A DNA stretch of 64,000 bases from Platerodrilus igneus. Lineage: Eukaryota; Arthropoda; Insecta; Coleoptera; Lycidae. Below are positions 42,655 to 53,484 of the stretch, in pieces. The first letter of the stretch is position 1. Each line of letters opens with the position of its first letter. Below the pieces are notes generated by a model that saw only the letters and a list, made by a program, of their open reading frames with translations, was not told the DNA's origin and made no database searches. Location: contig JARFIW010000500.1 in assembly GCA_036346225.1 (NCBI GenBank), positions 682,001-746,000 of the forward strand, read 5' to 3'. A program made the position numbers and the translations under genes.

Positions 42655-42945
42655 AAAAAGTTTTACACCAAACTGGCAAATAATCTTAAAAACTATCCCA
42701 TTCATTGTGATTTAGAAATTGTGTTAATATTCCTTTGTTACCTCGCCTTTCTATTGATTGTTATTTTAGAATCATAATTTAACCAACACGGATAACAATT
42801 AAAAACCTACAATTTTAAGTGAATTCTAAAATAACTATCCATTAAAAGGCGAGATAACAAGGAAGTATAATGCCTTTTCTAAATTATCATAAAATATAGA
42901 TTAGTCTATAAGATTATTTGTCAGTTTGGTGTAGAACATCTTTTT
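42655..42945. repeat. Foldback MITE
   Basis: Arms of about 115 bp (42655-42775 and 42825-42945) are imperfect complements, for example TACACCAAACTGGCAAATA against TATTTGTCAGTTTGGTGTA, and TTATTTTAGAAT against ATTCTAAAATAA at the inner ends. There is no coding capacity. It lies 400 bp beyond the hAT relic but shares no recognised terminus with it. Confidence 0.7.
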
Positions 42946-43130
42946 AATGACAGCTGATCAAAATTAAACCTAAGGTTTTGTGAAAAAAGTTTCAATAGAA
43001 ATTTTTTGTATTTTACACTAACCACCGAATAAAAATTACTACCGTATTCTTAAACCATTTCAATTGGCTGAGAAACTATGTATAATATAAGGAATTATCT
43101 GCAGCAATTCCAACAAGAGAACATAAAAGA

Positions 43131-43322
43131 ATGGAGATCATTCACAAAAAATTTAAAACTGCAAATACCTTAAATCAATTTGCAATTATCCAATATGTAT
43201 ATTTAGTAGTTGGCTCTAATCGTAGTTTTGAGCGTCGCTTCCTGTCTATATCTGACATAAGTCAAAAAAACTTGACACTGTCACATATGATTGACAAAAT
43301 GCCGGACGTAATTGAAAGTTAA
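43131..43322 (+). pseudogene. Possible second hAT-like C-terminal fragment
   Basis: The ORF reads VVGSNRSFERRFLSISDIS then KNLTLSHMIDKM. The spacing of SxERxFSxxxxIxxxxxxxLSxxxxxKM loosely follows the hAT dimerisation motif. Resemblance is weak and it may be chance. Confidence 0.25.
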
Positions 43323-43379
43323 GTCGATGTATGGTTGTGTACATGATTTAGATTTGTATAATTTTTCAATTGTCGTCGC

Positions 43380-43455
43380 CCGTCTCGGTGGCGTAATTGG
43401 AAAACGCATTAGCCGCGAAAGCCCAAGACACAGATTCGAATCCTGTTCGGGACAT
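43380..43455 (+). ncRNA. tRNA-like sequence (SINE head or tRNA pseudogene)
   Basis: CGGTGGCGTAATTGGAAAACGC resembles a tRNA D-arm/A box, and ACAGATTCGAATCCTGT a T-arm with loop TTCGAAT (one mismatched pair). The flanks CCCG and CGGG pair partly like an acceptor stem. The anticodon arm is not convincing, so this is more likely a tRNA-derived SINE than a working tRNA. Confidence 0.5.
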
Positions 43456-43751
43456 TATGTTTTTCTATATTAAAAATGGCCTGAAATTAGTATCATCCAG
43501 TTCATGATTTGGGGATTTTTTTTAACTAGAATAAAAAGCACATATGCCAAGCATCATTTTTTATAAGTGAAATATATTTATTAGCATAAAATCCACCTAT
43601 GATACCAGAATACAAAGCTTTTATTATTAAGCGAAATGTAGAACGACAATTCTAGCAAAACAATGCAAAATCAGAACATTCTAGGTCACATTCCCGAAAC
43701 AAATTTGTATTAATTGATATCTGGTTACTACCATAATGTATAATTTCCAAT

Positions 43752-44545
43752 ATAATAGGGTAAATGAGTGTAGGAAATTGTACTTCCATATTTCAGCTGC
43801 CAAACACAAAAGCTGCCGTAAGCTGTTAACTGAACAAAGGATTTATACAAATTCCAACCCGATCTTAAAAGCACTTACGGACGAAGGCGAATATTCCTAT
43901 AACCTTCATACTTGACATCTGAAATCAATAATTTAACTTTAATAGAAGATGGCCAAATTACAAGAACTATTTGTAACCAATTCTTCTAGAAAGATATATG
44001 TTCGTTAATTCAGCATTCCATCAAGATTGGAATTATAATATTGTCGTTTTCGGATATTGGAGAACTATTTATAACTATTTCTGTCTAGATAGATAAAACG
44101 TTCGTAGATTGATCATTCCATAAAGATTAAAATTCTAGTATTGCTATTTTCGGATATTCGAAAGTTTTATCCGTTATACAACATCAAATCACTTCTTTGT
44201 TTGAGGAAGACAAGAGCACAAAGTAACGTTGTCACTAAAATGGACATGGCATGCTTCATTATTTGAGTTTTAAAGCTTCAGAAATTATATTTACGACCAC
44301 TATCATATTGCGCCCGACTTAATGACGGTGCGTATGTGGCGTCATAAAGATTAAATAACAGACAGAATTGGCAAGATCAGATTTGCAAGTCAAAGTGTAT
44401 TTTCGTAGTTAGCTCGGAAATTCGTTAACTACTAGTAGCAAATTCAAACCCTTGAAACATACAATTTATAGGGGTATTTGCATAACTGTTTTTCAAACTT
44501 ATAAATCCCCGTATAGCACTGTTCAGAATTATCAAGTTACGAGGT
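43752..44545 (+). repeat. Unidentified ~700-bp dispersed repeat, copy 3
   Basis: This is colinear with the copies at 5160 and 9568: TACTTCCATATTTCAGCTG, then ACACAAAAGCTGCCGTAAGCT, CTTGACATCTG, GGCAAGATCAGATTTGCAAG. It has an internal duplication absent from the others. The CATTCCATCAAGATTGGAAT block (44023) recurs as CATTCCATAAAGATTAAAAT at 44116. That explains its greater length. Confidence 0.65.
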
Positions 44546-45636
44546 GACATAGTAACGTCAAACTAATATCAATCAATTTCTTATGATTTAAAGGTATTAG
44601 AATGGGTTTTAATGCGATACAACAAAATGGTATTCCTTTGTTATGCCTAATTGATAGTGCGGCTACCGATGCACGTGAGCAAGAAACAAACAAGTAATAA
44701 CAATAAAACTTTTATTTTGTAATATCGAAAAACTGAAATTAAATTGAATTTTAAATAGGTACCTAAACAAGTTGAAGTCGACCTTCTAAGTTGTTGTGAG
44801 TTGAGTCTTATCTAACAAAAAGTAATTTTATTTTCTTTGTTAGATACTGTAGTATTTATGAAGTGCTTCTGGTTCATTCAACCACTCAGTGGATAAGTCA
44901 AACTTGACCAGTTTTGGAAATTTCTTATTGAGACTGGTGTTTTTAGTTCGGGTGCCATTTTGGTTGTTTTAAAAGCAATTATTGAAGGAAATAGTAACGT
45001 AAAATTTGACATTAATTTTACTTGTGCTTCGAAAGTCTTCGTTTGTAACGCAGAAAAGACAATTAAGAAGTTGAGTTTGAAACTTGAAATAAATTCGATG
45101 AATTGCAAGTTCATTGTCTAATTCTTGTAATGTTTCCTTTTGAGATGAAGCTGTCTTTCGACCACTTTTGCAGTGTTGATGTCATTCCATCTTGGCTCTC
45201 GTTAACGGCTACCCTAAACCATTCATTATCCTATAGTTTCCTACATTCCAAGCTTTGTCTGGTACTTTGGCACTTTCTAACGGATATATTGTTTTCTTTC
45301 CCTTTCTTTCTCTTTTTGGCCCTGTTCAGTTTTCTAATATGAGTTTCTGCTCGCACTGTTGTTGTATTGCTACACAGCATATAAATACACACACACACCA
45401 TACACACACATGCGCACGTATGCTCAACCATTACTCCGCTGTTTCGTTTTATTTTGTTTTCTTCCCGGATCACGTATCTATTCTTTCTTAAACTCCTAAT
45501 ATCCATTTCCTTTTCCTTTGACTGGTTTTACTTGCTGTCAGTCTTCACGTTCACTTAGTTTAATTTTCTACAATCTTCCAGTGGTAATTAATTACTAAAC
45601 CTTTTTTTCTTTCTTTTTGTCTGGGAAACTACAACG
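44546..45636. other. Non-coding flank of the Ty3 element
   Basis: A CA-rich tract lies at 45384-45412. The segment 45125-45275 resembles 53722-53870 on the other side of the LTR element (GCAGTGTTGATRYCATT, CCTATAGTTTCCTACATTCC, AGCTTTGTCTGGTACTTTGG), a direct repeat of unknown family. I see no recognisable gene. Confidence 0.5.
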
Positions 45637-47114
45637 TGTAACATACTGTTTTAATACGCTCTAATTAGTTCTATGATTTCTAAAAATAGTTATTTTCTAG
45701 TTTAATTTTAGCATTCTAATTATTAGAATGAAGGTCTGGTAACATAAATATGTCTGTAATTGTAACGGTTGCAAGACTACCCAAGTAGCGTCCTAGCGAA
45801 GTTTCCAGGAAGGTCTAATCCAAGAGTTAATCAATTTTTCTAAAGGCACTTTACTTCAAAGGCACTACACATGTCAGATTAGTTGCTATGTATGATTAGA
45901 TGTCAAACATGTTTTAGGATCCTATTTATGTCAGGGTGGTCGGAAGCAATTTTTCAATTAGCGGAGTACTCAACTAAAATTAGTTCCGAGATCTACTTGT
46001 GTGGCTATCTTAGGGCAATTGGCAGTTTAATTATTCTTAAAGATTTACGACCGGCGTATCCTAAGCCGAGTATGAGAGCCAAAAAAGGGGTTATTTTTCA
46101 ATTAACTTAAATGTATATAAGGATGCCAGCCGATGGTAATCGGGGTTGTTTATTTCCAGACGCGTTGTAGTCTAAAGCTCGCGGACTTGCAAGATTGAGT
46201 AAGTGTTTTATTTCTCTGAATTCAAGTGCGTGCCGTTATGTTCAAAGTTAGTTTATTTCTCTGAGTAAGTAATTATTATATATGGTATTACTATGAACTC
46301 AAGGCTGTGTTATGCATCATAAGTCATTTGTTTGTTTAAATACAATATCTGTCGACTTTCATAGCATACAACTTCGGGTTAAAGCCCCGTTCCAGTAATT
46401 TAATCCCGTTAGGTTATTGTTAAAGACCGCATCTTTTGAAGGGTTTCTTATTTTATTGTGTTTCGACCTTGTCCGAGGCTTGTAATAACTAAGCCACGAA
46501 TTCCGTTACTGTACTATTTGACCCGTGTGAAGGTCATGTTTTTCCTGTCATTGATGACCCCCGTGATTAAAGGAAGGTCGTTTCAGTATGCAAGTTAAGT
46601 AGACTGCGGTAGCGTTAATTAATTATATGTATTGGGGTGTTTGCACCCAGAACTGTTGTTAATATTCATAAAATAAGGACTTTAGAACTGTTTAGTTAAG
46701 TTGTGTTTGTGCTAGCCGGAGACTTTATAAGATTTGCCCATGTGAAGTGAAGTATTTTCTGTCCTGCAATCTTGGGTCATCGCCACGAACAAAGTGCGAC
46801 GAGAGCTATTACCGCGATCGGTCCATGGGCCGTTTAATTCCCATGGTGGCGCCCTATTGTAAATAATGTTAATTACTGTATAATTTTGTATGCATATGTA
46901 ATTAGGTTAAGTTAGTTAGTAGCCCGTTTAATAAAACAATTGGAATTTTGTCTTAGTGTGTTGTTGTTTAATGAACCTCCCCTTCTCACCGACTGCAGCA
47001 GCTTCCGAGGCAATGTCCCGAAACGTGAGGGTACTATAGTGTTAGAGGTCCTTCCCATTTATTATTTATTGTTAATTGGATACCCTCACGCGGTAGGTAA
47101 ATATTTAAATTACA
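45637..47114 (+). repeat. 5' LTR of the Ty3 element
   Basis: Begins TGTAACATACTG and ends AAATTACA. It contains a TATA box (46113-46120) and an AATAAAA signal near 46930, so U3, R and U5 can be placed roughly. Confidence 0.95.
46113..46120 (+). promoter_or_regulatory. TATA box in the 5' LTR
   Basis: GTATATAAGG is followed by a GC-richer start region (GCCAGCCGATGG) about 10-30 bp downstream. It is preserved at the same place in the 3' LTR (about 52479). Confidence 0.7.
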
Positions 47115-47115
47115 C

Positions 47116-47131
47116 TGGCGCATTAACGTGG
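47116..47131 (+). promoter_or_regulatory. Primer binding site
   Basis: TGGCGCATTAACGTGG starts one base after the LTR end. Its first six bases match the usual gypsy-type PBS (TGGCGCCCAACG...), the rest only partly. I cannot name the tRNA with confidence. Confidence 0.6.
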
Positions 47132-47257
47132 TTAAAAATCTTAAATATGGTAAACAACACACGGACAAAGTTTTAGATTGTTTTATTTCTATAGTACTAT
47201 TAAGATTTGAGCAGAATTAACAGTTTAATATTAGTGATTTAGGAACAGGTTTCGCTA

Positions 47258-48652
47258 TTGTTGGCATTTACCTTTTATTTAGTCATGTATGTGGTGGAAG
47301 CTTTAAGAAGTGACGAACTGAGTCACGAGCTTTCAATTAGGAACGTTGAACCAACAAAGTTAAGTGTGTTAGAAAAACGAAAAGTTTTGCGTTCAAAACT
47401 CATTGTTGAGAAAGTCGACAGTAATGTTTTTTCTAAGTATGAAAAAATTGAAATCGTTCAAAAGGACAAAATTGAATTATTGAAACTTAAGATTTTTGAA
47501 TTAGAAAACAGTTTAAATTCTTTTACCATTCTTCCTAAAAGGAAAGAATATATTAAACTTAACACGAGATTAATGCATGTAACACAGAGACTAAATTATG
47601 TCAATTTCGATATTGAATTTTTAGAGGTACACAAAGAACTGCATTCTAAGTGCATTAGAGCTTTTGAGATTTTAGAACAGGTAAACGGGGAAAATGAGAT
47701 TAACGATAACCCTTCTTATTGTTCGGCTAGTGGTAATAAAGATCCTACAATAACACCAACAGCAGAGGTTTCATGCCCTGGAGCATCAACGGTTTCTTCC
47801 ATTAACACCCCATCGGTTTCGATTTCTAGTAATGATTTAGGTACTCTAATGAAGTCCTTGAATAAATCAACGACATCAGTCCCGATCCACAAGTGGGGAT
47901 TACAATTTTCGGGTGAATCTGATTCTATATCGGTTTTAGATTTTATTCAACGCGTCAAGGAACTGCAAGTTGCAAGAAAAGTTTCGTCAGATGACCTTTT
48001 CGAAGGGGCTATTGATCTTTTCACCAGTTCAGCATTGGATTGGTATAGAGCAACGCGATGTACAGTAAATTCATGGGATCAATTAATTTCTAAATTAAAA
48101 CAAGATTTTCTTTCAGCCGATTATGCAGAGAATCTTTTAATGTTAATTAAATCCAGACGGCAAGGCGCCGAGGAATCACCTACCATTTATATTTCAAAGA
48201 TGGTAAACTTATTTTCTCAATTAGAAGATTCCATTCCAGTCCGGGAACAAATAAAAATTATTAAAAGAAATTTACAGACTTTTTATGCCACGCAACTGGC
48301 GTTAGTTGAAGTGACTGACATTTCCCATTTGATTTCTCGTTGTAAGGTTTTAGAAGACATTAAGCCTCCAAATTTTATTAAACACGAACATTCTGATTCT
48401 GCCAACGTACCAGTTATCTTAGAACGTCAAGTTCGACAGAGTTCATTTTCTAATAATAATTTACCTTGGTCCGGCGTGTCGAATTATTTTAAAAACACCG
48501 CAAAATTTTCGACTATTTGTTTCAACTGTAAAAGACGGGGTCACTCGTTTCATACTTGTCCGGAGAAACGCGGAATATTTTGTTATTCTTGTGGGCAGCG
48601 GGAAGTTACGTCCACAAACTGTCCAAACTGCTCAAATAATTCAAAAAACTAA
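47258..48652 (+). CDS. gag: Gag polyprotein with zinc knuckle
   Basis: An intact frame of 464 codons encodes the structural protein. Residues 1-150 are rich in charged heptads (coiled-coil-like). Residues 205-385 are a retrotransposon-gag capsid domain (HKWGLQFSGESDSISVLDF, ALDWYRATR, WDQLISKLKQDFL). The C-terminus has a nucleocapsid knuckle CFNCKRRGHSFHTC (C-x2-C-x4-H-x4-C) and a second, histidine-less CYSCG...CPNC motif often seen in this group. The annotated start at 47258 is a TTG. The first ATG is 47286, 28 bases on and in another frame position to be checked. The gag stop overlaps the frameshift signal into pol. Confidence 0.9.
   Translation: MLAFTFYLVMYVVEALRSDELSHELSIRNVEPTKLSVLEKRKVLRSKLIVEKVDSNVFSKYEKIEIVQKDKIELLKLKIFELENSLNSFTILPKRKEYIKLNTRLMHVTQRLNYVNFDIEFLEVHKELHSKCIRAFEILEQVNGENEINDNPSYCSASGNKDPTITPTAEVSCPGASTVSSINTPSVSISSNDLGTLMKSLNKSTTSVPIHKWGLQFSGESDSISVLDFIQRVKELQVARKVSSDDLFEGAIDLFTSSALDWYRATRCTVNSWDQLISKLKQDFLSADYAENLLMLIKSRRQGAEESPTIYISKMVNLFSQLEDSIPVREQIKIIKRNLQTFYATQLALVEVTDISHLISRCKVLEDIKPPNFIKHEHSDSANVPVILERQVRQSSFSNNNLPWSGVSNYFKNTAKFSTICFNCKRRGHSFHTCPEKRGIFCYSCGQREVTSTNCPNCSNNSKN
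48643..48652 (+). promoter_or_regulatory. -1 ribosomal frameshift site A_AAA_AAC
   Basis: The heptamer AAAAAAC (48643-48649) lies in the gag frame exactly as A AAA AAC and is followed at once by the gag stop TAA (48650-48652). This is the canonical slippery sequence for gag-pol synthesis. The -1 frame stays open for about 45 codons and joins the protease frame if one T-run break (48779-48783) is ignored. Confidence 0.8.
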
Positions 48653-48783
48653 GGACAGGAAAGCGCGTAGTCAGCCGTTGCTTTTCCTCGTTTAATAATA
48701 TTGCTGCTGACAAAAAGACGTGGTCGGAGTGGTTAGTAAAAGTTAAAAATTTTTGTAAAGCATCTAAGGTTTTTCAAATTTTT

Positions 48784-49436
48784 ATAAAGTAAAAGACGAT
48801 ACAAGACCTTATATTAATATCGAGTTATTTAAGGAAACTTATACCGCACTGTTGGATTCCGGGGCGAATACCTCTATTTTAGACAGACATGGTCTGTGTT
48901 TATTGGATAAATATAAGTTAGAATTAATTAAAAATGTAAAGACGTCTATATTAACAACCGCAGATGGCACTTCACAATCAATTTTAGGTTCAATTAATTT
49001 GCCCTTGACTATAAACGGGGTTACTCGGTCTTTAAATGTTTTAGTTTCCGACTCAATAGAGTGTACCCTAACGTTAGGGATTGATTTTTGTCAATTATTT
49101 GAATTGAAAGTAGATTTTTCAAAAAATGAATTTTATGCTCATTCTGCGGAAACGAATAAATTAAATTTCATTAAAGTTATGGCCGATTTAAATGAAAACC
49201 AGAAATTTGAATTAAACAATGTTATTTCTTTATTTCAATCCCTGGATCGTCCTACCTTAGGCCGAACCACTAAAATTTCACATCATATTACAACGGAAGA
49301 CGTTGAACCAATTAAACAAAGGTATTACCCATTATCACCGGCGATGCTGGAACATGCTAATAAAGAAATTGATGCGATGCTTGAACAAGGCATTATTAGC
49401 CCAAGCAATAGCCCGTGGAACTCCCCATGCTGTTAG
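48784..49436 (+). pseudogene. pro: Aspartic protease and start of RT
   Basis: The frame enters through KDDTRPYINIELFKETY, reaches the active site LLDSGANTSILD, and ends the protease with TLGIDFCQLF. Then the connection to RT follows: HHITTEDVEPIKQRYYPLSP and EQGIISPSNSPWNSP, the conserved start of the Ty3/gypsy RT. The frame breaks at a C-run (49423-49426) and again at an A-run (49442-49446). The protease itself looks intact. Its natural start is the -1 frameshift from gag, not a codon of its own. Confidence 0.85.
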
Positions 49437-50600
49437 TAAAGAAAAAGCAAAAGGTGAATTTCGTGTATGTTTTGACGCTAAACGATTAAATTCAATTACA
49501 AAAAAAGACGCGTATCCCATTCCGTTTGTAAATGACATTCTTGATAGATTACGCAATGCGAAATATCTCAGTTCAATCGATTTAAAAAAAGCCTTCTGGC
49601 AATTGCCCTTGAGTGACGAAAGCAAGGAAAAACAGCCTTTACTGTCCCAAGGCGCGGATTATTTCAATATAATGTAATGCCGATGGGTTTGGCCAATGCT
49701 CCAGGCACATTACAGAGGCTCATGGACTCTATTTTTGATTTTCATTATCCCAATCGGTATTTGTTTATTTAGATGATATAATTATTATTTCAAGCACATT
49801 TAAAGAGCATATTAGAATTCTGAACGAAGTGTATGAGAAGTTGAAAGGCGCTAATTTAACTATTAACATTTCAAAATGTGAGTTTTGTAAACCAGAGTTA
49901 CAATATCTGGGATATATTGTGAATAAAGATGGTCTCCGAACTGACCCAGCAAAAATTGACGCAATTGTAAATTTTCCTCAACCCAAGACAGCCACTGAAA
50001 TAAAACGTTTCACCGGTATGTGCTCTTGGTATAGGCGTTTTGTTTTGGATTTTGCCACAATTATAGCACCTATCAATGATTTATTAAAGGGAAAGAAAAA
50101 ATCGCAAGCGATTAAATGGACGGACGAGGCTCTTATTTTGTTTGAAAAAATTAAAGATGTTCTTACAAAGGCTCCTGTTTTAAGGAGTCCTGATTTTTCA
50201 AAAGTTTTTTCTTTACAATGTGACGCCTCAAATTACGGCGTTGGTTGTGTTTTAACTCAGGAGAAGGAGACGAAAACATGTAATTGCTTATGCTTCTCGC
50301 AGTTTAAATTCAGCGGAGAAAAATTATTCAGTCACAGAACGGGAACTTTTGGCGGTGTGTTTTGCTATTCAAAAATTCCGACCATATATTGAAGGAACTC
50401 GTTTTAAGGTCATTACGGACCATCATTCTTTAATTTGGCTCCACAACTTAAAAGATCCTGCGGGACGTTTAGCTAGATGGAGTGTGAAACTCCAACAATT
50501 TGATTTCGAAGTTATCCACAGGAAGGGTAAATTTAATGTGGTACCAGATACATTATCCGAGCTCCTAGTGAAGCCTATGCTATTGATTCTTTAAATTTTT
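49437..50600 (+). pseudogene. pol: Reverse transcriptase and RNase H (frame-broken)
   Basis: RT motifs are all present across several frames: FRVCFDAKRLN, SSIDLKKAFWQLPL (motif A), MPMGLANAPGTLQRL and YLDDIIII (active-site box, in the frame opened after 49757). Then come SKCEFCKPELQYLGYIV and CSWYRRFV (49829-50392). RNase H follows with LQCDASNYGVGCVLTQ, the TERELLAVCFAIQKF motif, VITDHHSLIWLHNL and the end motif DTLSE. Breaks lie at the A-run 49628-49632, GG 49756-49757, A-run 50273-50276 and CC 50557-50558. No motif is missing, so the enzyme would be complete if the breaks are not real. Confidence 0.85.
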
Positions 50601-51439
50601 CTTTAGACGAGGTCGAGGATTGGTACAAAAACATGTTAAATAATATTAAGGAAAAGCCAGATCTATATCCCGATTGGAGAGTAGAAAATGATAAAATGTA
50701 TAAGTTTATTCCGAATAATTTGAATATCAAAGCCAATTTAATTGAGTGGAAATTAGTAGTGCCGAAATCATGCCGTGCACAAATTTTAAAAGAATGCCAT
50801 GATGATCCAGTTTCGGCCCATTTGGGTGTATTTAAAACATATACAAAAATCAAAGAGCTCTATTACTGGCCCAAAATGCGGTCATATATTTCTAAATACA
50901 TTAGTAAATGTGTTACGTGCTGTCAAAGCAAATCCAGCACGTTCAACCATTATGGTTTTATGGGCAACGAGAAAAAAGTTTCATTTCCGTTTCAATGTTT
51001 GTCGATTGATTTAATGGGGCCCTTTCCGCGCTCGAAATTGGGGAATACTTACCTTTTAGTTGTAACTGACTGGTTTACAAAATTCACTTTATTGCATCCC
51101 ATGCGCAACGCTTCAACAAAACAAATTTGTAATTACCTGGAAAATTTTGTATTTTTGGTATATGGGGTACCTCAAATTTGTATGATAGATAATGGCCCTC
51201 AATTTAAAAGTAATTTATTTTCCAATCTCATGACAAATTATAAAATACCTTCGGTTTGGTTTAACGCCAGCTACCATCATCAAGTTAATTATGTAGAACG
51301 CGTTAACAAGGTAATTGGAGCTGCCATTCGCAGTTACATTCAAGATTCTCAGAAGAATTGGGACGTTAATATTCACAAAATTGCCCATGCGCTTCGTAAT
51401 GCTGTTCATGAATCCACAAAATATTCCCCAACATTTTAG
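50601..51439 (+). CDS. Integrase: zinc finger and catalytic core
   Basis: The frame (268 codons from 50633) has the HHCC zinc finger (HDDPVSAHLG...CVTCCQ), then the core with the three catalytic acidic residues: D in CLSIDLMGPFPRS, D in CMIDNGPQFKSN, E in NYVERVNKVIG. ALRNAVHESTKYSPTF is the conserved end of the core, where the frame breaks at a T-run (51434-51437). The HHQVNYVER stretch replaces the usual HPQxNxVER. Integrase joins cDNA ends to the host chromosome. The 4-bp duplication fits its product. Confidence 0.88.
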
Positions 51440-51840
51440 CTTTTGGACGCACGGTTCCTCTGACCGGGGAATTCTATAATAAATTAAAGGATTTAAATCC
51501 AGAGGATCTAGCAATTGATACTCGAGAACAATTGGTTCAAGACCTCAATGAATTATCGCCCATCTTTAAAGAAGTTCAGAAAAACATACATTTGGCGTAT
51601 GAACGTAATACGCACTCTTACAATTTAAGGCGCAGACCATTAAATTTCAAAGTAGGGGATTTAGTGTGGAAGCGCAATTTTATATTATCAGATGCTTCTA
51701 AACATTTCAATAAAAAATTAGCCCCGAAGTTCCTAGAAGCAAAGGTGATGGAAGTTTTAGGTTCTACCACTTATAGACTATCTTCTATGGACGGAAAACC
51801 GCTAGGGGTGTTCCAGGTCCAAGACCTAAAACCTCACTAA
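51440..51840 (+). CDS. Integrase C-terminal domain
   Basis: The open frame to the natural stop at 51838-51840 carries NLRRRPLNFKVGDLVWKRNF, the conserved FKVGDLVW block. Then PKFLEAKVMEVLGSTTYRLS, in the position of the GPY/F module, ends with FQVQDLKPH. This domain binds DNA and sets target preference in related elements. No chromodomain, envelope or other extra domain follows. The polypurine tract is about 150 bp downstream. Confidence 0.85.
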
Positions 51841-51990
51841 TATTTTATTTTTCCAATTTTTTATTTTTTCCTTCCGCCAATTTTCTGAAAAGACTCAGTT
51901 GGCTTAAACATAATTGCGGTTGGATGTGTTAATTTCTACATTTATTTTATTTCAATTTGCTTGAAATTCCTAAGAGCAATTTCAATTTTT

Positions 51991-52002
51991 CGAGGGGGGC
52001 TG
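51991..52002 (+). promoter_or_regulatory. Polypurine tract
   Basis: CGAGGGGGGCTG directly precedes the 3' LTR. Its G-run is the expected RNase H-resistant primer. Confidence 0.75.
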
Positions 52003-53480
52003 TGTAACATACTGTTTTAATACGCTCTAATTAGTTCTATGATTTCTAAAAATAGTTATTTTCTAGTTTAATTTTAGCATTCTAATTATTAGAATGAAGG
52101 TCTGGTAACATAAATATGTCTGTAATTGTAATGGTTGCAAGACTACCCAAGTAGCGTCCTAGCGAAGTTTCCAGGAAGGTCTAATCCAAGAGTTAATCAA
52201 TTTTTCTAAAGGCACTTTACTTCAAAGGCACTACACATGTCAGATTAGTTGCTATCTATGATTAGATGTCAATCATGTTTTAGGATCCTATTTATGTCAT
52301 GGTGGTCGGAAGCAATTTTTCAATTAGCGGAGTACTCAACTAAAATTAGTTCCGAGATCTACTTGTGTGGCTATCTTAGGGCAATTGGCAGTTTAATTAT
52401 TCTTAAAGATTTACGACCGGCGTATCCTAAGCCGAGTATGAGAGCCAAGAAAGGGGTTATTTTTCAATTAACTTAAATGTATATAAGGATGCCAGCCGAT
52501 GGTAATCGGGGTTGTTTATTTCCAGACGCGTTGTAGTCTAAAGCTCGCGGACTTGCAAGATTGAGTAAGTGTTTTATTTCTCTGAATTCAAGTGCGTGCC
52601 GTTATGTTCAAAGTTAGTTTATTTCTCTGAGTAAGTAATTATTATATATGGTATTACTATGAACTCAAGGCTGTGTTATGCATCATAAGTCATTTGTTTG
52701 TTTAAATACAATATCTGTCGACTTTCATAGCATACAACTTCGGGTTAAAGCCCCGTTCCAGTAATTTAATCCCGTTAGGTTATTGTTAAAGACCGCATCT
52801 TTTGAAGGGTTTCTTATTTTATTGTGTTTCGACGTTGTCCGAGGCTTGTAATAACTAAGCCACGAATTCCGTTACTGTACTATTTGACCCGTGTGAAGGT
52901 CATGTTTTTCCTGTCATTGATGACCCCCGTGATTAAAGGAAGGTCGTTTCAGTATGCAAGTTAAGTAGACTGCGGTAGCGTTAATTAATTATATGTATTG
53001 GGGTGTTTGCACCCAGAACTGTTGTTAATATTCATAAAATAAGGACTTTAGAATTGTTTAGTTAAGTTGCGTTTGTGCTAGCCGGAGACTTTATAAGATT
53101 TGCCCCTGTGAAGTGAAGTATTTTCTGTCCTGCAATCTTGGGTCATCGCCACGAACAAAGTGCGACGAGAGCTATTACCGCGATCGGTCCATGGGCCGTT
53201 TAATTCCCATGGTGGCGCCCTATTGTAAATAATGTTAATTACTGTATAATTTTGTATGCATATGTAATTAGGTTAAGTTAGTTAGTAGCCCGTTTAATAA
53301 AACAATTGGAATTTTGTCTTAGTGTGTTGTTGTTTAATGAACCTCCCCTTCTCACCGACTGCAGCAGCTTGCGAGGCAATGTCCCGAAACGTGAGGGTAC
53401 TATAGTGTTAGAGGTCCTTCCCATTTATTATTTATTGTTAATTGGATACCCTCACGCGGTAGGTAAATATTTAAATTACA
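52003..53480 (+). repeat. 3' LTR of the Ty3 element
   Basis: It has the same 1,478-bp length as the 5' LTR. Differences seen are substitutions only, for example CAAAAAAGGGG against CAAGAAAGGGG, and GCTTCCGAGG against GCTTGCGAGG. Confidence 0.95.
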
Positions 53481-53484
53481 AACG

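Larger units (their letters stand above)
45637..53480 (+). mobile_element. Complete Ty3/gypsy LTR retrotransposon with 1,478-bp LTRs
   Basis: The two LTRs (45637-47114 and 52003-53480) have exactly equal length and differ by about ten substitutions that I could see, under 1%. The 4-bp target duplication AACG flanks the element (45633-45636 and 53481-53484). Order: LTR, PBS, gag, frameshift site, protease, RT, RNase H, integrase, polypurine tract, LTR, with no large deletion. The LTRs are long for the group. Pol has about eight frame breaks, all in homopolymers. Either the copy is recently dead or the breaks are assembly errors. Confidence 0.95.

Noticed and set aside
43380..43455. A functional tRNA gene
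   Set aside because: The anticodon arm is not convincing and the acceptor and T stems have mismatches. A SINE head is more likely.
45883..46110. 75-codon ORF, repeated at 52249-52476
   Set aside because: It lies in U3 of both LTRs and is explained by the LTR repeat. It shows no domain.
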